Shown here: positions 21,109 to 30,825 of the stretch, one piece after another | How positions within the stretch are numbered: the first letter of the stretch is position 1 | Layout of the letters: each line of letters opens with the position of its first letter | NCBI RefSeq assembly: GCF_965184065.1 | Contig: NZ_OZ239098.1 | Length of the DNA stretch: 64,000 nucleotides | Direction: 5' to 3' (one strand) | From: Methylopumilus sp026399645 | GTDB taxonomy: Bacteria; Pseudomonadota; Gammaproteobacteria; Burkholderiales; Methylophilaceae | Program-made: the position numbers and the translations under genes | Notes under the pieces: generated by a model | Seen by the model: the letters and a program-made list of their open reading frames with translations, nothing else | Told to the model about the DNA's origin: nothing | Databases searched by the model: none

Positions 21109-21861
21109 TTATTTGAGTAATTTCTTTAAAGCGACTGATGCTGCCATAAAACCGAAGGTAGCTGTTACCATTACACTTGAGCCATACCCACCACAATGAA
21201 GACCTGTGAGGGCCTCATCAGATTCACATGCTTCCTCAGGTTTTTTCATGATCTCATCCGTGAAAATAACTTCAATACCTACTTTTTGTGACTCTTTTAA
21301 TTGCAGTGCTTTTTTAACATCATGCCGAATTTTGGCTGTCAGCCTATCACCATGCGTTAAACTTAAATCAGCTATCTTAATAAATGAAGGATCTACCCGC
21401 CCGCCGGCACCGCCCGTCATGACCAGTGGGATTTTTTCATTTAAAGCATGAAGCGCTAAACTTGTTTTAATGCCTGCCTGATCAATTGCATCGATCACGA
21501 CATCAAAATTTTTTTTAATAAGTTGGTCTACATTTTCATTTGAAATAAAGTCATCCACAATATGGACTTGACAGAGGGGGTTAATTTCCAGAATTCTTTC
21601 TTTCATAGCTAGTACTTTAGATTTTCCAAGCGTATGACTTAATGCATGAATTTGTCGATTAATATTTGATTCTGCAATATGATCTAAATCAATGAGAGTG
21701 AGTTGGCCAATCGCATTTCGCGCTAATGCTTCAGCAGCCCATGATCCAACACCACCAATACCAATGACACAAACGTGTGCATTCTGAAAAAGATCTAAAG
21801 CTTTTTTTCCATAAAGTCTTTCGACCCCACCAAAGCGCCGATTGAAATCGATGTCTTCCAT
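21109..21861 (-). CDS. tcdA: tRNA threonylcarbamoyladenosine dehydratase
   Basis: A 250-residue ThiF/MoeB/E1-like enzyme that cyclises t6A37 in ANN-decoding tRNAs using ATP. The ATP-binding GIGGVGSWAAEALAR motif is at residues 34-48, followed by DLDHIAESNINRQ, the adenylation region, which matches TcdA (YgdL/CsdL) rather than ThiF or MoeB. It follows acpS by 7 bp at the distal end of the lepA operon. Confidence 0.92.
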   Translation of the reverse strand: MEDIDFNRRFGGVERLYGKKALDLFQNAHVCVIGIGGVGSWAAEALARNAIGQLTLIDLDHIAESNINRQIHALSHTLGKSKVLAMKERILEINPLCQVHIVDDFISNENVDQLIKKNFDVVIDAIDQAGIKTSLALHALNEKIPLVMTGGAGGRVDPSFIKIADLSLTHGDRLTAKIRHDVKKALQLKESQKVGIEVIFTDEIMKKPEEACESDEALTGLHCGGYGSSVMVTATFGFMAASVALKKLLK

Positions 21862-21868
21862 TTAATTT

Positions 21869-22246
21869 TTAAGTTTCGAGAACTACAAAGGCAGTCGCAA
21901 TATTCTTTTCATCTGAAATAGAAATATGCTGACTTAAGATATTTTTTTGTTTTAAATAATTTTTTAACTCTTCATCAAATTCTAAAATAGGCTTTCCTAA
22001 ATCATCATGGCCTACGATGATATTTTGAAAACGTACTGGCGATCTAAACCCAGTACCTATGGCCTTAGCAAAGGCTTCTTTGGCAGCAAAGCGTTTCGCT
22101 AAGAAGCGAGATTGCGTCGATGATTTTAAATAACTTTTAAATTCAGAGTCACTTAAAATACGACGTGCAAAAGTATCACCAAATTTTTCGATGGATTCGT
22201 GAATGCGTGAAACTTCAACAACGTCAGTGCCAATACCAAAGATCAT
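21869..22246 (-). CDS. acpS: holo-[acyl-carrier-protein] synthase
   Basis: A 125-residue 4'-phosphopantetheinyl transferase that activates ACP. The N-terminal GIGTDVVEVSRI motif provides the Mg-binding aspartate and FAAKEAFAKAIGTG the catalytic Glu/Lys. Length is standard. It lies in the conserved order pdxJ-acpS. Confidence 0.95.
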   Translation of the reverse strand: MIFGIGTDVVEVSRIHESIEKFGDTFARRILSDSEFKSYLKSSTQSRFLAKRFAAKEAFAKAIGTGFRSPVRFQNIIVGHDDLGKPILEFDEELKNYLKQKNILSQHISISDEKNIATAFVVLET

Positions 22247-22268
22247 AATAAGGTCATCTTTTTAAATA

Positions 22269-22994
22269 TTACTTCGAATAAGCACGTAATAATAATTTCA
22301 TTTCACGGATTGCATTATCCCACCCTACAAATAATGCGTGCGCCACAATCGCGTGGCCAATATTAAGCTCTTCAATGCCAGGAATTTCTGCAATTAAGTT
22401 CACATTATGATAATGAAGGCCATGACCAGCATTCACAATAAGCCCTAATGACAACGCATGCGCTGCAGCTTCTTTGACACGTTTTAACTCTTTCTGCTTT
22501 GTCACTTCATTTTCTGCATCTGCATAACGACCGGTATGAATTTCAATTACGGGCGCGCCCATCTTTTTCGCTAAATCAATATCTCTTAAATCAGGTGCAA
22601 TAAAAAGTGATACACGACTACCTTGTTGGGTTAGAGTTTGCGTTGCACGGTGAAGGTGATCATAGGATTCTTTTACATTTAATCCGCCTTCGGTCGTTCG
22701 CTCTTCTCGCCTCTCAGGCACGATACAAACATCTTGTGGTTTCACTCGAGATGCAATCGCAATCATTTCATCAGTGGCTGCCAGTTCTAAATTCATTTTT
22801 GTTTGCAGCAAAGGTCGAATGGCAAAAATGTCTTCATCTTGCATATGACGACGGTCTTCGCGAAGATGGAGTGTAATACTATCTGCACCCGCTTGCTCAG
22901 CACGAAGCGCTGCCTCGACAACGCTTGGATACTTGGTCCCACGAGCTTGTCGTAAGGTTGCTACGTGATCAATATTAATTCCGAGCTTTAACAT
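22269..22994 (-). CDS. pdxJ: pyridoxine 5'-phosphate synthase
   Basis: A 241-residue TIM-barrel enzyme that condenses 3-amino-1-hydroxyacetone phosphate with deoxyxylulose phosphate to give PNP, the last ring-forming step of vitamin B6 synthesis. The N-terminus LGINIDHVATLRQARGT and the internal LHLREDRRH and VNAGHGLHYHNV segments are family hallmarks. It is 8 bp after recO and part of the lepA operon. It supplies PLP, which the two cysteine desulfurases elsewhere in the window need. Confidence 0.97.
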   Translation of the reverse strand: MLKLGINIDHVATLRQARGTKYPSVVEAALRAEQAGADSITLHLREDRRHMQDEDIFAIRPLLQTKMNLELAATDEMIAIASRVKPQDVCIVPERREERTTEGGLNVKESYDHLHRATQTLTQQGSRVSLFIAPDLRDIDLAKKMGAPVIEIHTGRYADAENEVTKQKELKRVKEAAAHALSLGLIVNAGHGLHYHNVNLIAEIPGIEELNIGHAIVAHALFVGWDNAIREMKLLLRAYSK

Positions 22995-23002
22995 AAAATA
23001 TC

Positions 23003-23719
23003 TTATCCTTGTAAATCGACAAAGAGTTGTTTTGAATGTAGTGGTTTATCGCCTAAATAAAAACCCAATAAATAACGCATCAATTGCTTACTTTGTTGTT
23101 GTGTTTCTTTGCTTATATATTGATCGCTTGCCATGTCAAGTAAGGTCTTGCCTAAGACTTTAATGCCGTGATCAGTTTTCATTAAATCACACGCCCCATA
23201 TTCAGCCTCATAACGATATATTTTATCAGGGATAATTGGGTTTGAATCTTCATCGTGATCTAAAGTGACTGCATAGCCTAAAGCTTGTAAAAGTTTAAGT
23301 TCAAATCGACGTAATGTAATAGTGAGTTCACGACCTTCACTTAGAGCCAAAATAGTTTCGTGATAAAAATGAAAGAGGTCGATGTGAGGCTCGTCTCTAG
23401 GCAATAAACGCATTATCAACTCGTTAATATAAAATCCGCACATTAATGCGTCACCCTCTAAAATAGTGAGCCTCTCACACCACTCTAATCCATTTAAACT
23501 TTTAAGTTCCGATTTGCCTGACCAATTCGCAAGTAAAACCTGAAAAGATTGAAGCATGCCACGAATGGATGATCTTGGACGCCTGGCTCCCTTAGCAACA
23601 ACTGGAATACGGCCAAACTTTTCAGTGAACACTTCTGCGATTAGGCTTGTCTCTTTAAAAGGATAGGTGTGCAAGATATATACACGCTGATTTTCTTGAC
23701 GATGATTGGGAGTCGCCAT
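23003..23719 (-). CDS. recO: DNA repair protein RecO
   Basis: A 238-residue recombination mediator that loads RecA on SSB-coated DNA with RecR. It has the N-terminal OB fold (VYILHTYPFKETSLIAEVFTEKFGR) and a helical C-terminal domain. Sequence is weakly conserved in general, but the N-terminus and the era-recO-pdxJ order make the call safe. Confidence 0.93.
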   Translation of the reverse strand: MATPNHRQENQRVYILHTYPFKETSLIAEVFTEKFGRIPVVAKGARRPRSSIRGMLQSFQVLLANWSGKSELKSLNGLEWCERLTILEGDALMCGFYINELIMRLLPRDEPHIDLFHFYHETILALSEGRELTITLRRFELKLLQALGYAVTLDHDEDSNPIIPDKIYRYEAEYGACDLMKTDHGIKVLGKTLLDMASDQYISKETQQQSKQLMRYLLGFYLGDKPLHSKQLFVDLQG

Positions 23720-23727
23720 TTAAAAAA

Positions 23728-24618
23728 TTAAAGGCCTAATGATTTTAAAACACGCTGATCTGTCGACCAGCCACTTTTTACTTTAACCCAAGTCTCAAGC
23801 CATACCGTCCCACCAAAAAGCTCTTCCATGTCTTGTCTAGACTCGGTTGAAATTTGTTTTAATTTCTCACCGTCTTTACCAATCAACATAGGCTTCTGAC
23901 TATCCTTATCAACAATAATGGCGGCAAAAATGCGGCGTAATTTACCTTCGACTTCAAATTTTTCAATTTCAACCGCAATGGAATAAGGCACTTCCTGACC
24001 CGTGAGACGGTAAATTTTTTCTCGAATAATTTCGGACGCAAGAAATCTTTCGCTCTTATCGGTAATCTCATCTTCGCCATAGATAAAAGGTTGTTCCGGT
24101 AAAAAGTCTCGAACGGTAGATAACAAATGGTCTAGATGTTTATTTTTTTTAGCAGACACAGGCACCATGGCTTTAAAAGTATATGCCTCGCTCATGATTT
24201 TGATTTGTTCTAAAAGTGCATTCTTGTCTTTCATTAAATCTACTTTATTCATGACTAGAATTGTCGGGCGATCTTTAGGAATGAGCTTCATAACCGCTTG
24301 GTCTTCTTCTGTCATACCTCGAGACTCAATGACAAAAAGAACCACATCCACATCACTTAATACTTGGTGTACGGTTTTATTTAAACCCTTATTCATAAGG
24401 TTCAAATGCTTAAGCTGAAATCCGGGTGTATCGATAAAAAGAAACTGCGTGTCTTCTATCGTTTGAATACCTAATAATTGATAGCGTGTGGTCTGTGCTT
24501 TTTTGGAGGTGATGCTGATCTTGCTACCTACCAAATAATTTAGTAGTGTCGACTTGCCTACGTTAGGTCGGCCAACAATTGCAATTGTGCCACAGCGCGT
24601 AATTTTATGATCACTCAT
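23728..24618 (-). CDS. era: GTPase Era
   Basis: A 296-residue GTPase that binds the 3' end of 16S rRNA and helps 30S assembly. G1 GRPNVGKST, G3 DTPGF, G4 NKVD and a C-terminal KH domain (around 210-290, containing GKDGEKLK) are visible. Its start overlaps the rnc stop by one base, and both act in rRNA maturation. Confidence 0.97.
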   Translation of the reverse strand: MSDHKITRCGTIAIVGRPNVGKSTLLNYLVGSKISITSKKAQTTRYQLLGIQTIEDTQFLFIDTPGFQLKHLNLMNKGLNKTVHQVLSDVDVVLFVIESRGMTEEDQAVMKLIPKDRPTILVMNKVDLMKDKNALLEQIKIMSEAYTFKAMVPVSAKKNKHLDHLLSTVRDFLPEQPFIYGEDEITDKSERFLASEIIREKIYRLTGQEVPYSIAVEIEKFEVEGKLRRIFAAIIVDKDSQKPMLIGKDGEKLKQISTESRQDMEELFGGTVWLETWVKVKSGWSTDQRVLKSLGL

Positions 24619-25301
24619 TAAATTGTCTCCAACATAAGTTGATAAGCTTTCGATGCAGCCTCTTGTTCCGCAATACGTCGGCTATTACCTACACCTTGCG
24701 TTTTAATATCAGACTTCTTAATGATGCACTCAATCGTAAAGGTTTGACTATGCGCTTCTCCTTCAATGGAGACGACTGTGTAAATCGGTAAGTCACTTTT
24801 CTTGCTTTGTAATAATTCTTGCAGTAAAGTTTTTGGATCCTTTTGAATAAGTTTAGGATCAATCTCATTTAATTGGACTTCAAAAAAACGAAGTACAAAT
24901 TGATGTGTAGGCTCTATTCCACCATCTAAATAAATCGCGCCAATGATAGCTTCAAAGGTGTCAGCTAAAATGGATGGGCGTCGCCATCCTGCACTTTTTA
25001 ATTCGCCCTCACCTAATCGAATAAAGTCACCCAAACCAATTGCAGTTGCAATACTACTTAGTGAACTTTCTTTAACAAGTTGCGCACGTAAGCGACTTAA
25101 ATCACCTTCATCAATGCGTGGAAATCTTTTATAAAGTTCTTCGGCGATGAGAAAACTTAAAACACTGTCGCCTAAGAATTCGAGACGCTCATTATGTTGC
25201 GCTGAAAAACTGCGATGCGTGAGAGCCATGATCATAAAAGCAAAATCACTGAACGTGTAGTGAATGATCCGACTTAACGTGGCCTGACGCTCTTTATCCA
25301 T
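24618..25301 (-). CDS. rnc: ribonuclease III
   Basis: A 227-residue double-strand-specific endoribonuclease with the catalytic signature NERLEFLGDSVLS near residue 37 and a C-terminal dsRNA-binding domain (about 155-225). It would cut the long rRNA processing stalks seen in the rRNA operon here. Overlaps lepB and era by one base each. Confidence 0.97.
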   Translation of the reverse strand: MDKERQATLSRIIHYTFSDFAFMIMALTHRSFSAQHNERLEFLGDSVLSFLIAEELYKRFPRIDEGDLSRLRAQLVKESSLSSIATAIGLGDFIRLGEGELKSAGWRRPSILADTFEAIIGAIYLDGGIEPTHQFVLRFFEVQLNEIDPKLIQKDPKTLLQELLQSKKSDLPIYTVVSIEGEAHSQTFTIECIIKKSDIKTQGVGNSRRIAEQEAASKAYQLMLETI

Positions 25302-26044
25302 TAATGAATGATAGTACCAATACGTTTAAATTCGCCGAAGTTAAACCAAATAAAAAAAGCACGTCCCACTAAATTATGTTCAGGCACAAAACCCCATACC
25401 CGACTATCGGCACTGTTATCTCGATTATCCCCAAACGCTAAATAATGTCCTTGAGGTACTTCAAATTTAAAATTTTCACCAGGTAAATCATGAATTAAGA
25501 TGGAATGATTCACATTACCTAAGGCCTCTTTAAATTCCTTAGCTTCAATATGATGAATTTCATTCATCACGTATGGGTATTTATCAACGAATGTCTGCTC
25601 TATTTTTTTATCATTAATATAAAGTGTTTTACTTTTATATTCAATGACATCGCCTGGCAGGCCTACCACACGCTTGATATAATCGATCGATGGTTTAGGT
25701 GGGTAATGAAACACAAACACATCACCACGATTAGGCTTGTCTACTTCTATGATTGTGTAGTTCAAAATAGGCACACGAAAACCGTAAGTAAATTTATTCA
25801 CTAAAATAAAATCACCTGCTAAAAGTGTTGGCATCATCGAGCCTGAAGGAATTTTGAAAGGCTCTGCAATGAATGAGCGAATAAAGAACACTAAAAAAAT
25901 GACAGGGAAAAAACTTTTCGAATATTCAACCAGGATTGGCTCTTTTGCATTCGCCGCTCTTTTTTTGCTTAAGACAAAAATATCAAGCAACCAAATCAGT
26001 CCTGTGATGGTTAAGACTATTACCATGATTAAAGCAAAAATCAT
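25301..26044 (-). CDS. lepB: signal peptidase I
   Basis: A 247-residue inner-membrane protease. One N-terminal transmembrane helix (2-24) and a second hydrophobic stretch (about 48-62) precede the catalytic serine in PSGSMMPTL and the catalytic lysine in YIKRVVGLPGD; box E GDNRDNSADSR is present. It removes signal peptides from secreted proteins such as the porin and PstS in this window. Its start overlaps the lepA stop by 4 bp, the classic lepA-lepB arrangement. Confidence 0.96.
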   Translation of the reverse strand: MIFALIMVIVLTITGLIWLLDIFVLSKKRAANAKEPILVEYSKSFFPVIFLVFFIRSFIAEPFKIPSGSMMPTLLAGDFILVNKFTYGFRVPILNYTIIEVDKPNRGDVFVFHYPPKPSIDYIKRVVGLPGDVIEYKSKTLYINDKKIEQTFVDKYPYVMNEIHHIEAKEFKEALGNVNHSILIHDLPGENFKFEVPQGHYLAFGDNRDNSADSRVWGFVPEHNLVGRAFFIWFNFGEFKRIGTIIH

Positions 26045-27834
26045 TTTTCTTCTACCCTTAAAATGGCTAAGAAAGCTTCTTGAGGAATTTCAACATTCCC
26101 AACCTGCTTCATACGCTTCTTACCCTCTTTTTGTTTTTCTAATAATTTCTTCTTACGCGAAATGTCACCACCATAACATTTAGCCAACACATTCTTTCGC
26201 ATAGCTTTTACTGTTTCGCGCGCAATAATGTTAGCGCCGATGGATGATTGAATAGCGACATCAAACATTTGTCTTGGGATCAATTCACGCATTTTGGATG
26301 CCACTTCTCGACCTCGATAAATACTATTTGTACGATGCACAATTAATGATAAGGCATCAACACGTTCACCATTGACCATGATATCAAGCTTCACTAAATC
26401 AGCTGCTCTAAATTCTAAAAATTCATAATCCATAGATGCATAGCCTTTTGAAATCGATTTCAGTCGGTCAAAGAAATCGAGCACCACTTCATTAAGTGGC
26501 ATCTCATAGGTGAGCATCACTTGTCGACCTAGGTATTGCATATTTTTTTGAATACCTCGCTTGCCGTTACATAAAGTCATCACAGGGCCTACATAGTCTT
26601 GCGGCATCAATAAGTTAATGAGAATAATTGGCTCACGAATTTCTTCGATGCGAGATGTATCAGGTAATTTAGACGGATTTTCAATTTGGGTGACTTCGCC
26701 GTCTCTTTTGAGAAGTTCATATACAACAGTGGGGGCTGTGGTGATTAAATCCATATCATACTCACGCTCTAAACGCTCTTGTACGATATCCATATGCAGA
26801 AGACCTAAAAATCCACAACGAAATCCGAAACCTAAGGCTGTCGAATTCTCTGGTTCAAAACGAAGGGATGAATCATTTAAACTTAATTTTTCTAAGGCCG
26901 TTCTTAAAGCTTCGAATTGATTAGATTCCACAGGGTAGAGCCCTGCAAACACTTGTGGTTTGACTTCTTTAAATCCAGCCAAAGATTCGGATGCGGGTTT
27001 ATCTGCTAACGTCACCGTATCACCGACCTTAGCACTCGCAAGCTCTTTAATACCTGCAATAATAAAACCTACCTCACCTGCAGAGAGTGATTCTTTGCTT
27101 CTCGATTTTGGTGTGAAGACACCCACTTGCTCACAAAGATATTGGTCGCTCGTCGCCATCAATTTAATTTTATCTTTTGGTTTTAAGCTGCCATCGACCA
27201 CACGCACTAACATGACAACGCCCACGTAATTATCAAACCAAGCATCAATGATGAGGGCTTTTAATGGCTTAGTCACATCTCCTCTTGGCGGTGGAACACG
27301 AGAAACTATTGTTTCCAATACATCTCTCACACCTTCGCCTGTTTTAGCTGAGCAGCGAATCGCATCTGTGGCATCAATGCCAATCACGTCGCCTATTTCT
27401 TCGATCACACGATCTGGATCCGCAGATGGTAAATCAATCTTATTTAACACAGGGGTAACTTCAACGCCTTGTTCAATCGCGGTATAACAATTAGCGACTG
27501 TTTGCGCCTCAACACCTTGGCTTGCATCAACGACTAAAAGCGCACCCTCACAAGCCGCAAGAGAACGACTCACTTCATAAGTGAAGTCGACGTGCCCGGG
27601 CGTGTCAATGAGATTGAGGTTATATACTTTGCCGTCAAGCGCTTTATATTGAAGTGCGGCTGTTTGCGCCTTGATCGTAATGCCACGTTCGCGCTCAAGA
27701 TCCATCGAATCTAAAACTTGCGCTTCCATCTCGCGATCAGATAAACCACCGCAATACTGAATGATACGATCCGCCAAGGTCGACTTGCCGTGATCGATAT
27801 GCGCAATGATTGAAAAGTTTCTAATATTTTCCAT
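26041..27834 (-). CDS. lepA: elongation factor 4 (LepA)
   Basis: A 597-residue ribosomal GTPase with G1 AHIDHGKST, G3 DTPGH, G4 NKID and the LepA-specific C-terminal domain. It is first in the lepA-lepB-rnc-era-recO-pdxJ-acpS-tcdA operon. No ribosome-binding site precedes the ATG, and the best promoter (TTGTTA, 18 bp, CATAAT; 27840-27869) would start transcription at the ATG itself, so the mRNA may be leaderless. Confidence 0.97.
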   Translation of the reverse strand: MENIRNFSIIAHIDHGKSTLADRIIQYCGGLSDREMEAQVLDSMDLERERGITIKAQTAALQYKALDGKVYNLNLIDTPGHVDFTYEVSRSLAACEGALLVVDASQGVEAQTVANCYTAIEQGVEVTPVLNKIDLPSADPDRVIEEIGDVIGIDATDAIRCSAKTGEGVRDVLETIVSRVPPPRGDVTKPLKALIIDAWFDNYVGVVMLVRVVDGSLKPKDKIKLMATSDQYLCEQVGVFTPKSRSKESLSAGEVGFIIAGIKELASAKVGDTVTLADKPASESLAGFKEVKPQVFAGLYPVESNQFEALRTALEKLSLNDSSLRFEPENSTALGFGFRCGFLGLLHMDIVQERLEREYDMDLITTAPTVVYELLKRDGEVTQIENPSKLPDTSRIEEIREPIILINLLMPQDYVGPVMTLCNGKRGIQKNMQYLGRQVMLTYEMPLNEVVLDFFDRLKSISKGYASMDYEFLEFRAADLVKLDIMVNGERVDALSLIVHRTNSIYRGREVASKMRELIPRQMFDVAIQSSIGANIIARETVKAMRKNVLAKCYGGDISRKKKLLEKQKEGKKRMKQVGNVEIPQEAFLAILRVEEK

Positions 27835-27839
27835 GCAGA

Positions 27840-27869
27840 ATTATGATGTCTTCAGTTACCTAATAACAA
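27840..27869 (-). promoter_or_regulatory. candidate lepA operon promoter
   Basis: Read on the minus strand: TTGTTA (27864-27869), an 18-bp spacer and CATAAT (27840-27845). The predicted start is on or next to the lepA ATG (27834). It begins inside the degQ terminator hairpin. Confidence 0.45.
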
Positions 27870-27897
27870 AGGCGCTTAAAACTCTTTAAGCGCCTTT
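27868..27897 (-). terminator. terminator behind the sigma-E operon
   Basis: A 13-bp perfect stem AAAGGCGCTTAAA / TTTAAGCGCCTTT with a 4-base loop, 46 bp past the degQ stop. The T tract is short, so termination may be partial and leave some read-through into lepA. Confidence 0.75.
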
Positions 27898-27943
27898 GAT
27901 TGAAAGCATGTATTTTACAACAAAGCTCTTAAACTAGCTGATT

Positions 27944-29368
27944 TTATCGCTCATTCGTAATCTTAACGGGCACATAAAGTGTCTCGTCATTTCTTAAAAT
28001 GAGGAGCGCTACCGTCTTGCCGTTAGGGATGGTAGATACATCTTTAGCAAAAGCTTCAGCACTTTCGACTTCGCTATTGTTTAGCGCTAGGACAATATCG
28101 CCCCGACGAATACCAGCTGCTGCTGCTGAACCTTGCGCATCAACGACTAGCAAACCTTTTTTACCGTTCATTTTTTTTCGTTGTTGTGGCGGCGCTTCTT
28201 TTAAAGCTAAACCCAGACGATTCACATCTGCTTTGTCAGGAGCCTTATTACTTGCAATCACTTCAGATTGGTCAGATGGCATTTCGCCGACGGTTAAGTT
28301 GAGTGTTTTGATACTGCCTTTTCTGAACACTTCAGCGACCACCGTTTTACCTGGTTTAGTATTACCAACAGCTTTAGGTAAATCAGATGAAGACTCAATT
28401 AACTTATTATCAAATTTAGTAATAACGTCGCCTGGTTGAAGACCCCCTTTTTCTGCAGGCGCTCCTTTTTCAATGCCTGCGACTAATGCACCATTGGTAT
28501 TTTTCATACCAAAAGATTCAGAAAGTTCTTTTGTGACTTCTTGAATGGCAATACCTAACCAACCTCGTATCACTTTACCGTTAGTCCTAAGTTGACTCAT
28601 AACGTCCATTGCAACATTGATTGGTATTGCAAATGAGAGTCCCATATAACCTCCGGTGCGGCTATAAATTTGCGAGTTAATCCCGATCACATCACCTTTT
28701 AAATTAAATAAGGGGCCACCTGAGTTACCTGGATTAATCGCCACATCCGTTTGAATAAAGGGTACAAAATTTTCTTGGGGTAATGCACGACCTTTAGCAC
28801 TCACAATACCGACTGTCATTGTATTTTCTAAACCAAAAGGAGCGCCAATCGCAGCCACCCATTCGCCCACTTTAATCGTGTCAGGATTTCCAATGCTTAC
28901 TTTCTGTAAGTTATTCGCATTGACTTTTAATAAGGCAACATCCGTTCTTAAATCAATCCCAATCACTTTTGCTTTGAATTCACGCTTGTCATTAAGCTTC
29001 ACCATCACTTCATCTGCGTCTTTGACGACATGCGCATTCGTTAATATAAAACCATCCGACGTCACAATAAATCCAGATCCTGTGGCAGAGACTTGTTTAT
29101 CTGGAAGAGGTTGCTGTCCGCGACCATTATGAGGGGGCATACCTGGTGGCACTGGAATACCAAAGCGCTTAAAAAATTCTTGCATCTGCTCATCTTCGGG
29201 TGATCCTTGTCCCATAGCATTCGCACGATTTTTTTGAATCGCGCTGATGTTGACGACGACAGGGCTTTGTTTTTCTGCGAGCTCAGTAAAATCTGGAAGA
29301 TCTTTAGCCGCTAATCCGGACACAAGTAAAAGCTGAAATATGCACACATAAAAAAAACGTCTTAACAT
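27944..29368 (-). CDS. mucD: periplasmic serine protease of the DegP/MucD family
   Basis: A 474-residue secreted HtrA-type protease: an N-terminal signal peptide (about 1-20, cleavage after GLAA), a trypsin-like domain with catalytic His in TNAHVV, Asp in RTDVALL and Ser in GNSGGPL, then two PDZ domains (about 265-350 and 380-470). It degrades misfolded envelope proteins. It is the last gene of the rpoE-rseA-rseB-rseC-mucD operon, which fits the MucD name used in pseudomonads and betaproteobacteria. Confidence 0.94.
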   Translation of the reverse strand: MLRRFFYVCIFQLLLVSGLAAKDLPDFTELAEKQSPVVVNISAIQKNRANAMGQGSPEDEQMQEFFKRFGIPVPPGMPPHNGRGQQPLPDKQVSATGSGFIVTSDGFILTNAHVVKDADEVMVKLNDKREFKAKVIGIDLRTDVALLKVNANNLQKVSIGNPDTIKVGEWVAAIGAPFGLENTMTVGIVSAKGRALPQENFVPFIQTDVAINPGNSGGPLFNLKGDVIGINSQIYSRTGGYMGLSFAIPINVAMDVMSQLRTNGKVIRGWLGIAIQEVTKELSESFGMKNTNGALVAGIEKGAPAEKGGLQPGDVITKFDNKLIESSSDLPKAVGNTKPGKTVVAEVFRKGSIKTLNLTVGEMPSDQSEVIASNKAPDKADVNRLGLALKEAPPQQRKKMNGKKGLLVVDAQGSAAAAGIRRGDIVLALNNSEVESAEAFAKDVSTIPNGKTVALLILRNDETLYVPVKITNER

Positions 29369-29391
29369 AGTCTATATATTCCTTAAATGAA

Positions 29392-29826
29392 TTATTTAAA
29401 ACGAATCAATCGCGCTTCATTGTAAAACATTTGCATCTTTTCGTTAATGACGCGCTTAATCATCATGACACCAAAAGATAATCCTAAAACCGCGCCAAGC
29501 AACGTATAAAATTCGCTCATATCTTTTGCAAAACTATTTGCAATCAACATACCTAAAAACATTAAAAGAAGCGGGACACCATAAAGCATGAGCGAACCTT
29601 TAAGCATAAACGTTTCATCAATACCTAAGATGACGACATCACCTAACTTCGCATTTAAATCATTTCTTGTTTCAATGTAGCCTGATCGATGTGAAAAAAT
29701 TTTTCCCCAGATTGAATTGCCACAACCTCTGACCTGCCCACATAAACCGCATGGCTTAGTTCGAACGACTTCGAGTGTGACTCGATCTTTTGAAGTTTTA
29801 ATGACAATGGCTTGTTCTTCGATCAT
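29392..29826 (-). CDS. rseC: SoxR-reducing / RseC family inner-membrane protein
   Basis: A 144-residue membrane protein with a cysteine cluster in the N-terminal part (CGLCGQVRGC, about 27-36) and two transmembrane helices (about 76-97 and 103-120). Family members influence sigma-E activity and electron transfer to SoxR; the exact role is not clear. Its start abuts the rseB stop with no gap. Confidence 0.88.
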   Translation of the reverse strand: MIEEQAIVIKTSKDRVTLEVVRTKPCGLCGQVRGCGNSIWGKIFSHRSGYIETRNDLNAKLGDVVILGIDETFMLKGSLMLYGVPLLLMFLGMLIANSFAKDMSEFYTLLGAVLGLSFGVMMIKRVINEKMQMFYNEARLIRFK

Positions 29827-30825
29827 CTAATGCGCTTTCATATCCTGAATCGAATTCGAAATTTTTTGAATCGTTGCCTGTGGCACTGTGCCTACCACCA
29901 TAATTTGATTACCATTCATCACTCTCGCATGAACATGAGATGAGCCCACACGCGTTTCTCCAATACGAGACTTCTGATCTTTAGGAATGGGATTGACAAA
30001 TAAAGAGACAAAGGAAAGTCCGTCTGAGAATACCCAGTGATGAACAAGCTGTGGTTTAGTACCCATGGTTCTTGTAACGTGACTGACCTCTTTATAGCCT
30101 GCCGGCAAATTAGCAATGGTGCAATATTTCTCCAAGGATGCTTTATTTTCTGGCACCTCATTCATGATATATTTTTTATGTATATCGACATCCGGTTTAA
30201 ACCAATTCAAATCTTGGCCGCTAAATAATCCAATTTGATTAAAGCTTGCTTGTTCAATCATTTTTTGTTGTTGATCTAAAATGCTCATTTTCAGAATCAA
30301 ACCAAATTCTTTATCCAGCCAAAGCTTATAAAGGTATCGAAACTGATCTTTAGGCTCCAGAAAAACAATTTGTGCCTCGCGACCGCTAATCCTTTCTTGA
30401 TTAGCAAAACGAAGGGTATAAATTGCCTTAACACTTTCAATATCTGGAGGCAAAATAGCAGGAAATAAATTCTGTCCCTGTCTCTCCTGAATGATGACAT
30501 TATCTTTATTAGAATTAAACACCATCATATTATTCCCGCGTGATAACGCTTCACGTGGCTGGCCGTCTAAAGTGACCATACGGGCAAACTCTTCTTCTCC
30601 ATGATTCAGATGGGTGATTTCGATTGAGCGAATATCTTGGGAATTTTGATAGAGAAAAATACCTTTGTAACTTAATTTTCTGGCAGCTTGAGAAGCTTTC
30701 TCTAGATGAAGCCAGGGATCCTCAACACCATGTGCGTTAAAACTTAAGGCAAAGGTGATTAACCCAATCACTAATCCCTGCATAAAAAAGTTACTTAGCT
30801 TGTGTTTCAACATAAAACGCGACAT
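29827..30825 (-). CDS. rseB: sigma-E regulator RseB (MucB)
   Basis: A periplasmic protein, 332 residues from the first ATG, that protects the anti-sigma factor RseA from proteolysis and senses mislocalised lipids. A signal peptide precedes VEDPWLHLEKA, and the MucB/RseB two-domain architecture follows. The start is uncertain: the ATGs at 30825 and 30813 overlap the end of rseA, and a third at 30783 lies 7 bp past the rseA stop. None has a strong ribosome site. The first two retain the basic n-region (KHK) expected of a signal peptide and are preferred. Confidence 0.88.
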   Translation of the reverse strand: MSRFMLKHKLSNFFMQGLVIGLITFALSFNAHGVEDPWLHLEKASQAARKLSYKGIFLYQNSQDIRSIEITHLNHGEEEFARMVTLDGQPREALSRGNNMMVFNSNKDNVIIQERQGQNLFPAILPPDIESVKAIYTLRFANQERISGREAQIVFLEPKDQFRYLYKLWLDKEFGLILKMSILDQQQKMIEQASFNQIGLFSGQDLNWFKPDVDIHKKYIMNEVPENKASLEKYCTIANLPAGYKEVSHVTRTMGTKPQLVHHWVFSDGLSFVSLFVNPIPKDQKSRIGETRVGSSHVHARVMNGNQIMVVGTVPQATIQKISNSIQDMKAH

